Source: a virus. From it: 64,000 bases of DNA. The notes below the pieces were generated by a model, which saw only the letters and a program-made list of their open reading frames with translations, was not told the DNA's origin and did not search any database. The translations under genes were made by a program, and so were the position numbers. Positions 1 through 7,630 of this stretch are shown in pieces. Position 1 is the stretch's first letter. Every line of letters begins with the position of its first letter. Location of the stretch: positions 124,001 through 188,000 of the IMG/VR virus record IMGVR_UViG_3300048113_001121. One strand, given 5' to 3'.

Positions 1-558
1 AAATCCACTTTCAATATTATTACCTAACCCGTATTTTTTACGAATATACTTAAGTGCCTTGTAAATTTTAGGAAATGTACAACTATCATCATAGGCATCA
101 AAAATATATGTTGTCATCTCATCTTTAATAAATTTTATAGGGTCCTGATGGTCATCTACCTGTTCAAGAATTTCAATTATTGTTTGGTCCATCCAATCTT
201 TGGGTACATCCCAATCTGAATTATAATCATATTTAAATTTCATAGTAGGTTTACCCCCATAACCACCGTATTCTATGGTTACTGGATAGTTTTCAAGATT
301 CCAATCTATCAAATCAATCTTTATATCACATTTTTCTCCATTATATTCATGATATTTGTGTTCCGAATCTAAAATTTCTTGAACTTCCTTCATCATATGT
401 TGTTTCATATCACTAATTCCGTAATATTTACCTAAAATATCCAAATATTCTTCCATATTTTGAAATTTCCACCCAAAAAATAAACTATCTTTTATTCTTG
501 GGGTCTCTGTTCGTCCCCAAAATTTCATTAAAACATTAATCTTATCTTTATAATCCAT
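1..558 (-). CDS. Unknown protein, C-terminus beyond the left edge
   Basis: An open frame begins with ATG at 558 and runs off the left edge of the window, so only the first 186 residues are visible. It starts MDYKDKINVLMKFWGR and has no stop within the window. It lies 3 bases downstream of the end of the 562-1551 gene on the same strand, so the two are probably co-transcribed. The protein is rich in aromatic and acidic residues (for example TIEYGGYGGKP and DVPKDWMD). I recognise no family and see no membrane segment or signal peptide. Confidence 0.8.
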   Translation of the reverse strand, partial: MDYKDKINVLMKFWGRTETPRIKDSLFFGWKFQNMEEYLDILGKYYGISDMKQHMMKEVQEILDSEHKYHEYNGEKCDIKIDLIDWNLENYPVTIEYGGYGGKPTMKFKYDYNSDWDVPKDWMDQTIIEILEQVDDHQDPIKFIKDEMTTYIFDAYDDSCTFPKIYKALKYIRKKYGLGNNIESGF

Positions 559-561
559 ATC

Positions 562-1551
562 TTAGTCTCTATATGTTGATGTTTCATAATTTACACCTTT
601 TACCCACCCATAATCAGATAAAATATCTTCAATCTTTTGTTCAAAAATATATGTATCTAACCTATTCCAACCTTGAGTACACTCAGACCTATAACGTGGA
701 TGTATTTGAACTTCTATGTCTTCTAATTTTTTTCTATATCTAAATACGATAGAATGAACACACGATTTACCTCTAGGTAGATTTTTTATTTCAGGTTTAA
801 TCTTCTTGTTAACTACATTTTTAACATAACTATCAAAATCTTCAAATAAAACATATGTGGTTTTAACACTTACAGACTTTTGTCTTGCATCATAATTACT
901 ACTATTCGCATTAACTAATCTGTTCCATATTCTACTTACAAAATCTCTAGTATTCTTGGCTTTTTTTATATTATCACCAGATTCCAATAACTTTTCAAGA
1001 TTTATTATTGGTTGTACATATAAATCCCCCCATCTAATTTCCTTAAAATTTAATTTTAACCAATCGGGGTACATTTTAGGGTTACCTTTTTTATGTATTT
1101 CTAAAAATTTTTCTAATGTTGGTAATAATTCAGTCGCCCTTTCTTCTTTTTGTTTAGCCTTTATTTTGTATACAACAGAATTAACGTGATTTTTTAAATT
1201 TCTAAGATAAATTGCTGATGTTCTTGGTATTTTCTTATCATTATATTGATTTTTACGTCCTTTATAATAGGTGAACAATTCTGTACGGTCATCCTCATCA
1301 TATTCTCTAATAAGAGTTAACGCAGACGCGATAACTAATTCATCATAAATTTTTACTATTTCATCTAAACTTAAATCTTCAATAGTATTGATATTAAATG
1401 ATAAGTTATCAATATTAACAATAGGGTTATTCTCAATACCCGTTAAAGGGTGGTCGTATTCAAAATCACGAGTACTCAATTGAGGGTGGTCCTCATATGG
1501 TACCGCATAACCACTTAAACTATCTATTAACTTATCGTATATTGACATCAT
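562..1551 (-). CDS. Unknown 329-aa protein
   Basis: A long frame without a recognised domain. It starts MMSIYDKLIDSL and is rich in Lys, Asp and Asn. The middle (about residues 105-150) is a charged helical stretch, and the C-terminal third holds a CVHSIVFRYRKKLED segment. The start is preceded on the minus strand by ATATTTAT and exactly four bases, an arrangement shared with the genes at 4853 and 28197. It is the first gene of a minus-strand pair that continues into the partial gene at 1-558. Function unknown. Confidence 0.8.
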   Translation of the reverse strand: MMSIYDKLIDSLSGYAVPYEDHPQLSTRDFEYDHPLTGIENNPIVNIDNLSFNINTIEDLSLDEIVKIYDELVIASALTLIREYDEDDRTELFTYYKGRKNQYNDKKIPRTSAIYLRNLKNHVNSVVYKIKAKQKEERATELLPTLEKFLEIHKKGNPKMYPDWLKLNFKEIRWGDLYVQPIINLEKLLESGDNIKKAKNTRDFVSRIWNRLVNANSSNYDARQKSVSVKTTYVLFEDFDSYVKNVVNKKIKPEIKNLPRGKSCVHSIVFRYRKKLEDIEVQIHPRYRSECTQGWNRLDTYIFEQKIEDILSDYGWVKGVNYETSTYRD

Positions 1552-1638
1552 ACTTATAAATATTAGTAGTAAGTAAAAAAAAAATACAATAACTTTTTTA
1601 AATCGTTTTTATTTACTACTTTTATAAAAAGAAATTAT

Positions 1639-1740
1639 ATGTTAAAAAAAATAAGAGTGTTTTTGAATTACCTAAAATGGTTAGAGGAAAAAAGAATCGA
1701 AGCCGCAATTAAAACAGGTAGCCCGGGGGCTTTAATGTAA
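1639..1740 (+). CDS. Small basic phage protein (33 aa)
   Basis: Short frame MLKKIRVFLNYLKWLEEKR and onward, ending TGSPGALM. It resembles small conserved phage proteins that pair a WLEEKRIEA helix with a short Gly-rich tail, but that is recall, not a search. It opens the plus-strand chain of small genes to 3381, 17 bases before the next start. The amphipathic helix could bind nucleic acid or a partner; function unknown. Confidence 0.55.
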   Translation: MLKKIRVFLNYLKWLEEKRIEAAIKTGSPGALM

Positions 1741-1757
1741 ATCTAAAAGTAAAAAAG

Positions 1758-2000
1758 ATGAAAGAAATAATAAGAAAGGTTAAATCAATGTTTGTAAAAA
1801 CACCAACCAAACCATTTATATGGCACCCTGAAGATTGGGAAACAGCTAAAAAGTACGCGAAGAGTCAACCCCACCCTGAAAATGATAAAGAATCATTGTG
1901 GGAATATGCCCAAAAATCACCATTAGATGATAGTTCTTATGTCTTATCAAGAATTAATGAATATTTAGAAAAATTAAAAAACCAAAACAAAGATGAGTAA
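1758..2000 (+). CDS. Unknown small protein (80 aa)
   Basis: Begins MKEIIRKVKSMFVKTPTKP, a basic helix, followed by a Trp-containing acidic body (WHPEDWETAKKYAKS, ESLWEYAQKSP). No recognised family. Its stop at 1998-2000 overlaps the start of the next gene (ATG at 1993), so the two are translationally coupled. No sign of secretion or membrane insertion. Confidence 0.7.
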   Translation: MKEIIRKVKSMFVKTPTKPFIWHPEDWETAKKYAKSQPHPENDKESLWEYAQKSPLDDSSYVLSRINEYLEKLKNQNKDE

Positions 2001-2163
2001 AATAGAAGATTTAGTTTATAGTGCACATGATTTAAATAAACGTAAAGAATTATTTAAAAATGTTTCCTTGATTAAAAGTGAAAAACCTAATATGTTATTA
2101 GAAGATGTTTATGAATTGGCGTATCAAAAAACTATTAAAGAAAATAACACCAAAGAGAGATGA
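1993..2163 (+). CDS. Unknown small protein (56 aa)
   Basis: Frame MSKIEDLVYSAHDLNKRKEL and onward, ending ENNTKER. It overlaps the upstream gene by 8 bases and the downstream gene by 4 (ATGA type), which supports it as a real member of the small-gene chain. Mostly helical and charged; no recognised domain. Confidence 0.65.
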   Translation: MSKIEDLVYSAHDLNKRKELFKNVSLIKSEKPNMLLEDVYELAYQKTIKENNTKER

Positions 2164-2414
2164 CTGAAAAAGACTTAATTAGCTTAGATTTTACTCACAA
2201 TGATGAAACAGCTGAGAATAGTGGAGCACCAAATGACTTTCACTACTACACATATGACATAGGTAGTTTCAGTTTAATCTCTCCATCAAGTGACGAGGTT
2301 GAGGAAGATGGGTGGTATGTTGAGGTATTTGAAACTCCGGAGATTAGATTTACTAATCCTACAGAGTTGAGTATTCTATTGACGTTACTAACGAACAATT
2401 ATACAGAAAGATGA
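2160..2414 (+). CDS. Unknown acidic protein (84 aa)
   Basis: Begins MTEKDLISLDFTHNDETAE and is strongly acidic with several aromatic residues. It contains a DGWYVEVFETPEIRFTNP stretch that looks like beta structure. Start and stop both overlap neighbours by 4 bases, typical of a tightly coupled phage operon. No recognised family. Confidence 0.7.
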   Translation: MTEKDLISLDFTHNDETAENSGAPNDFHYYTYDIGSFSLISPSSDEVEEDGWYVEVFETPEIRFTNPTELSILLTLLTNNYTER

Positions 2415-2494
2415 AAGAAGAAAGAATTTATACAATAATTAATATTCTTACAGTGATTGGATTTTTTACTCTAATGATACTCGGCTCAAAATGA
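2411..2494 (+). CDS. Single-pass mini membrane protein (27 aa)
   Basis: Frame MKEERIYTIINILTVIGFFT then LMILGSK. About 20 residues form one hydrophobic helix preceded by charged residues, so an inner-membrane mini-protein with cytoplasmic N-terminus is likely. ATGA overlaps join it to the genes on both sides, the main reason to accept so short a frame. Confidence 0.55.
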   Translation: MKEERIYTIINILTVIGFFTLMILGSK

Positions 2495-2730
2495 CAGAAG
2501 AGCAAATTGATAGAATTATAGAAATGGCTTGGGAGGATAGGACCCCTTTTGAGGCAATAGAATTCCAATTCGGTATCAAAGAAAATGAGGTTCGTAAGAT
2601 AATGAGGAAAGAACTTAAAGAATCTTCATTTAAAATGTGGAGAGAACGAGTTAAAGGTAGAAAAACTAAACACTCCAAAAACAGTGATAGTGTTAGATTT
2701 AAAAGTAAGAACCAAAGAGCAAATAATTAA
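2491..2730 (+). CDS. DUF2805 / TIGR03643-like small protein
   Basis: The sequence DRIIEMAWEDRTPFEAIEFQ followed by FGIKENEVRKIMRKELK, SSFKMWRERVKGR and TKH closely follows a small bacterial family I know as DUF2805 (TIGR03643), common in Bacteroidota and Proteobacteria. The family is uncharacterised; the predicted helices resemble a helix-turn-helix, so DNA binding is a guess. Start overlaps the previous stop as ATGA. A family with cellular relatives suggests acquisition from a bacterial host. Confidence 0.75.
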   Translation: MTEEQIDRIIEMAWEDRTPFEAIEFQFGIKENEVRKIMRKELKESSFKMWRERVKGRKTKHSKNSDSVRFKSKNQRANN

Positions 2731-2735
2731 AAATT

Positions 2736-3017
2736 ATGATTAAAAAGAAATACAAAAAAGAGGATAGAGAACTACTCGACTCAATTAAAGAACTAAACAG
2801 AACTGCGGTTGTTTTAGAAATTAAATTGGTGGGGACATCAAAAGTTAAAGATAATTTAATTTATGAATGTACTTATCTTGATGGTAAAACAGAAAAGACG
2901 GTTTCAATCATCGCACAGGATGTAACTCAAGCGTTGGCTAAATTAGAACAATTTACTAATTCAGGAATCCCTCAATCAGTATTAAAATATATGTTAGGAA
3001 GTGAAAGATACACATAA
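2736..3017 (+). CDS. Unknown protein (93 aa)
   Basis: Begins MIKKKYKKEDRELLDSIKEL. After a charged N-terminal helix comes a beta-rich stretch (VVLEIKLVGTSKVKDNLIYE) and then a helix (VTQALAKLEQF). It follows the previous gene by 5 bases and overlaps the next by 17. No recognised family. Confidence 0.7.
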   Translation: MIKKKYKKEDRELLDSIKELNRTAVVLEIKLVGTSKVKDNLIYECTYLDGKTEKTVSIIAQDVTQALAKLEQFTNSGIPQSVLKYMLGSERYT

Positions 3018-3381
3018 TAAAATATTAGTTAAAGTAATAAGGTGGGGGTTAAGACTACACTCCATATTTCATGTAGTTGAGTTTTTCTCCGCACTTTATG
3101 AAACCGCATACCTCACTGCAGTTATCGCATTTATCGCAACCATAATTGAAATTTTAGCTAGTATATATCTACCTAAGGAGCACGTACACTTTAAAGGTGT
3201 AATTAATGAAGTTCACGAAAATTGTGAAGAAGATGAAAACGAATGGGACGAAGAACATGCATTAGATATGGTACTTAATGATATGATTAAAGATATTGAT
3301 GAGGATGAATTAGATATACCAAATAAGCGTATTCTAACATATAGAAGGAGAGATGTCGGTGAAAATTCAAAAACTGATTAA
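3001..3381 (+). CDS. Predicted membrane protein (126 aa)
   Basis: A GTG start at 3001 gives MKDTHNKILVKVIRWGLRLH, then two hydrophobic helices (about residues 20-55, including TAYLTAVIAFIATIIEILAS), then a strongly acidic soluble tail (ENCEEDENEWDEEHALD). The start overlaps the preceding gene by 17 bases. Last gene of the small plus-strand operon; a bidirectional terminator follows within 10 bases. Function unknown. Confidence 0.7.
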   Translation: MKDTHNKILVKVIRWGLRLHSIFHVVEFFSALYETAYLTAVIAFIATIIEILASIYLPKEHVHFKGVINEVHENCEEDENEWDEEHALDMVLNDMIKDIDEDELDIPNKRILTYRRRDVGENSKTD

Positions 3382-3383
3382 AT

Positions 3384-3414
3384 AAAAAAAACCCAACATT
3401 TGTTGGGTTTTTTT
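3384..3414. terminator. Bidirectional intrinsic terminator
   Basis: A perfect 9-bp stem AACCCAACA / TGTTGGGTT (3390-3398 and 3401-3409) with a run of A on the left and of T on the right. It can end the plus-strand small-gene operon and the convergent minus-strand gene at 3418-3537. Confidence 0.85.
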
Positions 3415-3417
3415 ATT

Positions 3418-3537
3418 CTACTTTTTCTTTATTATTTTACTGATGAGGTATTCACCTAAATGCCAACCTATACTTCCTCCGAGTGTAAGACCGAAACCTC
3501 CGATAAACACTCCAATAAATAATTCTATTAAAAACAT
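3418..3537 (-). CDS. Glycine-rich mini membrane protein (39 aa)
   Basis: Frame MFLIELFIGVFIGGFGLTLG then GSIGWHLGEYLISK and a KIIKKK tail. It is hydrophobic and Gly-rich at the N-terminus with a positive C-terminus, consistent with a single membrane helix (cytoplasmic C-terminus). It sits between the terminator and the tagged gene at 3540 with only 2 bases between. A holin-like role is possible but unsupported. Confidence 0.55.
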   Translation of the reverse strand: MFLIELFIGVFIGGFGLTLGGSIGWHLGEYLISKIIKKK

Positions 3538-3539
3538 AA

Positions 3540-3812
3540 TTATCTGATTTGTACTTTTTGAAATAATCCTTCCATTATTTCTTCAATTGCTCCCATAACA
3601 TTATATTGGTCATCACCCCAATTATGTTTATGATTTTCAATTATCTTATCCATACTTTTTCTTATGTCCATTTCTAATACTTGCCACTTATCTTTTGGTA
3701 GTTCTTCTTCCCACCAATTTTCAGACAAGTTTACTTTTTTAGTGGACACACTTTCATGTAACCCTAAGATTCTATTTTTTTCAGATTCATTTATGTTAAA
3801 TAAATCTTTCAT
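3540..3812 (-). CDS. Tagged small protein (90 aa), probable virion cargo
   Basis: The N-terminus MKDLFNINESEKNRILGLHE carries two (L/I)-x-E sites (INE-S and LHE-S) in an amphipathic helix, the tag pattern seen on many proteins here and resembling T4 capsid-targeting sequences cut by the prohead protease. The remainder (ENWWEEELPKDKWQVLEMD and onward) is a short helical domain without a known family. It follows the similarly tagged 3815-4342 gene by 2 bases. Packaging inside the head is an inference. Confidence 0.7.
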   Translation of the reverse strand: MKDLFNINESEKNRILGLHESVSTKKVNLSENWWEEELPKDKWQVLEMDIRKSMDKIIENHKHNWGDDQYNVMGAIEEIMEGLFQKVQIR

Positions 3813-3814
3813 AT

Positions 3815-4342
3815 TTACTCCTCGTCTTGATTAAGGTCCATATTCTGAAGTTCACCTTTAATATCTCTTTTGTATAAGTTAGAAATATCTCTAAGTTTTT
3901 GGATGTAACCACCGAAGTTGTCAGCAACTAACTCATCACGTTCTAGTCCACGTACAAAGTCGTTTATCTTTTTTACAAAATCATCGTTATATGAAAGTAC
4001 GCGAGCTCTTGCACTTCTTTGGTCATTTGCTTCATTCTTCTCATCACGTTCTTTTCTTCGAGCTTCTCTTTTCTCCTCACGTTCTTTTCTTCGAGCATCT
4101 CTTCTATCTTGACGTTCAGATTTTCTTACACCTCTGTTTGCCCCGATACCTTTAAGAGCCGCTTTCAACCTGTTTTGTTCATCTAATTCAGATTCAGATT
4201 CACTAATTAAAGTTGGAACTTCACCTAACTTCTTATTTACCATATTAGAGAAATTCTCTACGGTTATCTTTTTACCGCCAGCGTGTTGTTCACGAATAGA
4301 GTTCATCTCTTCTTGGCTCATGTCATTTAATAAATGTTTCAT
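3815..4342 (-). CDS. Tagged, highly charged coiled-coil protein (175 aa)
   Basis: N-terminal tag MKHLLNDMSQEEMNSIREQH, then a long Arg/Lys/Glu-rich segment with near-repeats (RRDARRKEREEK, REARRKERDEK) at about residues 90-125, and a second helical segment to the end. The composition fits a coiled coil with nucleic-acid or scaffold contacts, as in internal head proteins of T4-like phages. An upstream ATATTTAT motif lies 18 bases before the start. Role in head or core assembly is inferred. Confidence 0.7.
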   Translation of the reverse strand: MKHLLNDMSQEEMNSIREQHAGGKKITVENFSNMVNKKLGEVPTLISESESELDEQNRLKAALKGIGANRGVRKSERQDRRDARRKEREEKREARRKERDEKNEANDQRSARARVLSYNDDFVKKINDFVRGLERDELVADNFGGYIQKLRDISNLYKRDIKGELQNMDLNQDEE

Positions 4343-4385
4343 AGTCTAATTGTTTTATTTATAAATATCGGTTAAATGGAAAAAC

Positions 4386-4853
4386 CTACCTCTGTATTGA
4401 ATCTATATTACTTATAATAAGACTGTCAGGAATAATAAGCGGTTTAATCTCAACATGACGCTCTTCACCACCTACAGGTTTTTTTGTATAACAGTAAACC
4501 GCTACACCTTCAATATCATAATAAAAATATTGTTTAGTATTTTTATTTAAAAATGCCCGATAGATACCATTGTTTTCATCAACGTATATAACTTGACCTG
4601 ATTCCGTATCACTTCTTAATCCAATTGAAAAGCTTTTTTTCTTATTTGTTCGGTCTTGCTCATATTGGTCAATGTGTTTATCCATTCTATCTAAGGATTC
4701 ATTTATTTGTTCGTACTGTTGGACAAGGTCATTTAAATCATTAGCATAATTAATAACAGGACCAACATAATTGATTAGTGTAATAGTTGCACCAATTGCG
4801 GTGACCGCAAAAATTACTTTACTAAATTTATCTTTGAATACATTGAACTCCAT
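4386..4853 (-). CDS. Membrane-anchored coiled-coil protein (155 aa)
   Basis: A hydrophobic segment near the N-terminus (VIFAVTAIGATITLINYVG, about residues 13-32) precedes a heptad-like helix (LNDLVQQYEQINESLDRMDK) and a beta-rich C-terminal half. This could be an envelope-spanning or signalling component; no family is recognised. The start is preceded by ATATTTAT and four bases, as at 1551 and 28197. Confidence 0.65.
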   Translation of the reverse strand: MEFNVFKDKFSKVIFAVTAIGATITLINYVGPVINYANDLNDLVQQYEQINESLDRMDKHIDQYEQDRTNKKKSFSIGLRSDTESGQVIYVDENNGIYRAFLNKNTKQYFYYDIEGVAVYCYTKKPVGGEERHVEIKPLIIPDSLIISNIDSIQR

Positions 4854-4874
4854 TTCTATAAATATCTTATAAAA

Positions 4875-4906
4875 ATAAAACCCCCATATTTCTATGAGGG
4901 TATTTT
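4875..4906. terminator. Imperfect intrinsic terminator
   Basis: Stem ACCCCCAT / ATGAGGGT (4880-4887 and 4894-4901) with one mismatch and A/T-rich tracts on both sides. It lies just downstream, on the minus strand, of the 27-aa CDGSH gene. Confidence 0.6.
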
Positions 4907-4908
4907 TG

Positions 4909-4992
4909 TTATTTTAGATGTGAACCATCACAATAACCGTTAGGGTCTGTTGTGTTCCCACATCCACATTGGGGTCTGTCTGTCGTTTTCAT
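4909..4992 (-). CDS. CDGSH-like metal-binding mini-protein (27 aa)
   Basis: The whole protein is MKTTDRPQCGCGNTTDPNGY then CDGSHLK. The spacing Cys-x-Cys ... Cys-Asp-Gly-Ser-His is the ligand set of CDGSH iron-sulfur domains (3 Cys, 1 His), here with little else around it. CDGSH domains are usually about 40 residues and act as dimers, so this would be a minimal version; zinc binding is an alternative. Related short Cys-rich proteins are common in phages. Followed by its own hairpin terminator. Confidence 0.6.
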   Translation of the reverse strand: MKTTDRPQCGCGNTTDPNGYCDGSHLK

Positions 4993-5068
4993 ATTTAAAG
5001 GTCCCATACGGACTTACGTTTTCTTTTTTTTATGATAAGACGAATAAAAAATATTAACTTTTTAATCA

Positions 5069-5254
5069 TTATCTACTTAGTTCTTCAACTCGACTCATAA
5101 TATAAGCCTTTTTACGTTCAAGGAATTCAACCTTTTGAGTATCTTCGGCATTTAAATCGAATTTATTCATTTTAATCTGATTAATCTGATTTTCCAATCT
5201 ATGATATTCAGATAAGAACTCATCATATCTCGCAGCTTTATTTTCTTGATTCAT
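5069..5254 (-). CDS. Small coiled-coil protein (61 aa)
   Basis: Begins MNQENKAARYDEFLSEYHRL and continues as two charged helices with hydrophobic residues at heptad spacing (LENQINQIKMNKF, VEFLERKKAYIMSRVEELS). A dimeric helical hairpin is likely. No family recognised; no partner is obvious from its neighbours. Confidence 0.6.
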   Translation of the reverse strand: MNQENKAARYDEFLSEYHRLENQINQIKMNKFDLNAEDTQKVEFLERKKAYIMSRVEELSR

Positions 5255-5290
5255 AATTTAATTTTTTAATAATATAATATTATTAATTAA

Positions 5291-5371
5291 TTAGTACAGA
5301 GCTAATACGAAAACAACCGTCATGATTATAACGTATAGTATGTTGGATATGTCTATTTTTTTATTTTTCAT
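5291..5371 (-). CDS. Mini membrane protein (26 aa)
   Basis: Frame MKNKKIDISNILYVIIMTVV then FVLALY. A positively charged N-terminus is followed by about 18 hydrophobic residues, which would make one transmembrane helix. Similar mini membrane proteins occur at 2411 and 3418. Short, so a chance frame cannot be excluded. Confidence 0.45.
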   Translation of the reverse strand: MKNKKIDISNILYVIIMTVVFVLALY

Positions 5372-5403
5372 TCCGATAAATAGAACCTATTATCTGAAGA
5401 GCA

Positions 5404-5430
5404 TAAAAAATCCCTCTGAATTAGAGGGAT
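5404..5430 (-). terminator. Intrinsic terminator after the 5470-6210 gene
   Basis: Perfect 8-bp stem ATCCCTCT / AGAGGGAT (5410-5417 and 5423-5430); read on the minus strand it is followed by a run of T. It lies 40 bases past the stop of the peptidoglycan-binding gene. Confidence 0.85.
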
Positions 5431-5469
5431 TTAATAATAATATAATAATTTGTTAATAATTAATTTCCT

Positions 5470-6210
5470 TTACACTGCAACTTTAGTACATCCTGTGTCA
5501 ATACATCTTTGTATTTTATCAGTTCTTTTCTTTCGTACACCCACACCAGGCATTTCATTGATGTATTTAGGACATTCTTTACAGTCGATATCATTCACGG
5601 GTGTTCTATCTAATGGTTTTTTATCTAACATTTGACCTTTACACATTCCGTCAGGTATACATATACCTAAACAGTTAGCCAATCCACATGCGTCATTCTT
5701 ATGTTTCTCAAAACATGATATTGATTTCTTACAACCAACTGTAACCTTATCAGTGGGTGCCAAATTTTTTGTTTCGTCCGCACCTACACCAGGTTTGTTC
5801 TTAATTGGTTCTTTTTTCTTACAACTACATTTTATAGGTTTTAAACATGAACCTGCACCTTCCATTAATTTAGCTAATGTTTTTGGTCCAACAAGACCAT
5901 CCATAGTTATACTAACTGATTTTTGGAATGCACGAACAGCTTTAGCCGTTTCAGTGTTAAATTTACCGTCACATTTTGTATGGTCCTTATCACACCCAAC
6001 TTTCATTCCTCCACCGAAATTCTCTTTATTAAATCCACATTTAGCCAATGCGTTTTGTATAAGTTTTACATCCTCACCGGCATTACCTTTACCTAATACT
6101 TTCGTTTTACACTGTATAGGACAAAGTGGGCTTTGAGACGATTGTTCATTAAGAACACGTTTAATGATGTTCTCCAAATCTGATTCCGTTAATTTTATTT
6201 TCTTTTTCAT
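5470..6210 (-). CDS. Tagged peptidoglycan-binding protein, Cys-rich (246 aa)
   Basis: The N-terminus MKKKIKLTESDLENIIKRVL then NEQ has two (L/I)-x-E sites (LTE-S, LNE-Q). Residues about 45-115 form a PG_binding_1 domain: GNAGEDVKLIQNALAKCGF, then FNTETAKAVRAFQKS and DGLVGPKTLAKLM. The rest is Cys-rich (many paired Cys, for example CKKSISCFEKHKNDACGLAN), so it is probably disulfide-bonded or metal-binding. No catalytic domain is visible. A virion protein that reaches the cell wall on ejection is a reasonable inference. Confidence 0.8.
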   Translation of the reverse strand: MKKKIKLTESDLENIIKRVLNEQSSQSPLCPIQCKTKVLGKGNAGEDVKLIQNALAKCGFNKENFGGGMKVGCDKDHTKCDGKFNTETAKAVRAFQKSVSITMDGLVGPKTLAKLMEGAGSCLKPIKCSCKKKEPIKNKPGVGADETKNLAPTDKVTVGCKKSISCFEKHKNDACGLANCLGICIPDGMCKGQMLDKKPLDRTPVNDIDCKECPKYINEMPGVGVRKKRTDKIQRCIDTGCTKVAV

Positions 6211-6220
6211 AATATTGTTT

Positions 6221-6580
6221 TTATTTCTTAGTTAGCGTTATATCAGCCAAAATACCTTTAACCTCTATTTTATTTTTATTATTTTTTATAGAATTAGTGA
6301 TATAGGTTAATTTTTTATAGGGTAATTCATTGGTTTTACCTGTATTATCTGTCATGTAATATTTCCCATCTTTTTTATAAATATATTTAACTCCCACAGG
6401 TCCATCATAAAGTGGGGTATCAACCGTAACTGAATATTTATTTGTAATGTCTTTGTACTTAGTAAGAATTGGACCACCATGTGTAGAGTTAGCCGAGGAT
6501 AGAGTTACACCATGTAATGTTATCGATTCATTGATAGTACCAACATACTCTTTTAATATCTTACTAATTAATTCTTTCAT
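6221..6580 (-). CDS. Tagged small protein (119 aa)
   Basis: Begins MKELISKILKEYVGTINESI, with (L/I)-x-E sites LKE and INE. The remaining about 100 residues look like a small beta-rich domain (KYSVTVDTPLYDGPVGVKYI, KDGKYYMTDNTGKTNELP). An ATATTTATAAATA motif precedes the start by 9 bases. Ten bases separate it from the peptidoglycan-binding gene, so they are co-transcribed. Function unknown; virion cargo is inferred from the tag. Confidence 0.7.
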   Translation of the reverse strand: MKELISKILKEYVGTINESITLHGVTLSSANSTHGGPILTKYKDITNKYSVTVDTPLYDGPVGVKYIYKKDGKYYMTDNTGKTNELPYKKLTYITNSIKNNKNKIEVKGILADITLTKK

Positions 6581-6599
6581 AACTTATTTATAAATATAT

Positions 6600-7607
6600 T
6601 TAAATACCGTTTAAGTTCTCAGTTTTATAAACTATTGATTCGTGGTCAATAAACCCTAACCCTTTTGGTGTTGGGAATTTATTAATCGGGGTAGCAACAC
6701 AAAATAGTGGATTTAAAGTTACCGTGACTGGCTGATATTTTCTTAAAACTATCATCGACTTTCCTCCTCCATTCTTTTTCGTTACCGGTGCAACTAATAT
6801 TAAATAATCAATATTATTTTCCATAATATATACACCGTTACGAGAATAAACTCGGATACCACCTTTTTTCTTACTATTAAGAATCTCAGGATTGATTTTA
6901 TCACAACTGGTCTCTTCGACAGAGTTTAAAGAATTTACCGTTTTTATTTGTATCTTATAAACCTTACCATCTTTAGACATAATAGCGTCGACACCAAGTT
7001 TAGTATCAATAGGACTACCTTCCGATGCCATGTAATTTAATTCATAACCGAACTTCTCCATTTCACTCACAGCGAATATTTCATTTTCAGTTCCCGTTGA
7101 GGTGTTCTTTCTATTATTTAAAACATAATCATCAAACCTACCTTCCAAATATTTTGTATAGTAATATTCAGGGTTGGATAACATTTTATTAGATAACTCT
7201 AACATAAATGAACCATTACCATCATTTAGGTCATTAAGACGTTTACAAATACATTCACCCTCACCAATTAAAATATCACTAATCAATACAGATAAATCAC
7301 TATAATTAGTATTTAATTTATTTATCGGGACCCAATCATTATTATCATCATACACCATTTTAATATTCATAAGACTATCAACTTTCTTATCAGAATAATT
7401 AAAGTAGGTTTTTAATACATCAGCATCTTTTTTAAACTGTTCAGATTCGGGGTCGAGTACTTTCCTAACATCTTTCAACATTAAGTCTATAGGCTTTTGA
7501 AATGTATTACGAGTTCGAGGGGTGTTTAATTTCTTCTTAAAGTTATCGATACAACTTTGTTTTAAACAATTCTCTTTGAACTGACTATTTGTGATTATTA
7601 CATCCAT
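6600..7607 (-). CDS. PD-(D/E)xK-like nuclease (335 aa), possibly virion-packaged
   Basis: The segment TENEIFAVSEMEKFGYELNY (about residues 170-190) followed by GVDAIMSKDGKVYKIQIKTV has the pattern Glu ... Asp ... Gln-x-Lys of PD-(D/E)xK nucleases of the restriction-endonuclease/Mrr type. The N-terminus MDVIITNSQFKENCLKQ looks like a degenerate form of the tags on neighbouring proteins. The first 160 residues are helical and unrecognised. It could attack host DNA on entry or process phage DNA; no methyltransferase is adjacent. Confidence 0.6.
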   Translation of the reverse strand: MDVIITNSQFKENCLKQSCIDNFKKKLNTPRTRNTFQKPIDLMLKDVRKVLDPESEQFKKDADVLKTYFNYSDKKVDSLMNIKMVYDDNNDWVPINKLNTNYSDLSVLISDILIGEGECICKRLNDLNDGNGSFMLELSNKMLSNPEYYYTKYLEGRFDDYVLNNRKNTSTGTENEIFAVSEMEKFGYELNYMASEGSPIDTKLGVDAIMSKDGKVYKIQIKTVNSLNSVEETSCDKINPEILNSKKKGGIRVYSRNGVYIMENNIDYLILVAPVTKKNGGGKSMIVLRKYQPVTVTLNPLFCVATPINKFPTPKGLGFIDHESIVYKTENLNGI

Positions 7608-7630
7608 AATTTATAAATAGGTTAATTGTT

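Noticed and set aside
4909-5371. The two tiny minus-strand genes as chance frames
   Set aside because: Considered, but the CDGSH ligand pattern and the clean membrane-helix pattern favour real genes; they are listed with reduced confidence instead.
1555-7615. T4-type late promoters TATAAATA read on the plus strand
   Set aside because: At most of these sites the downstream plus-strand DNA has no gene; the motif fits the minus-strand genes in the ATATTTAT orientation.
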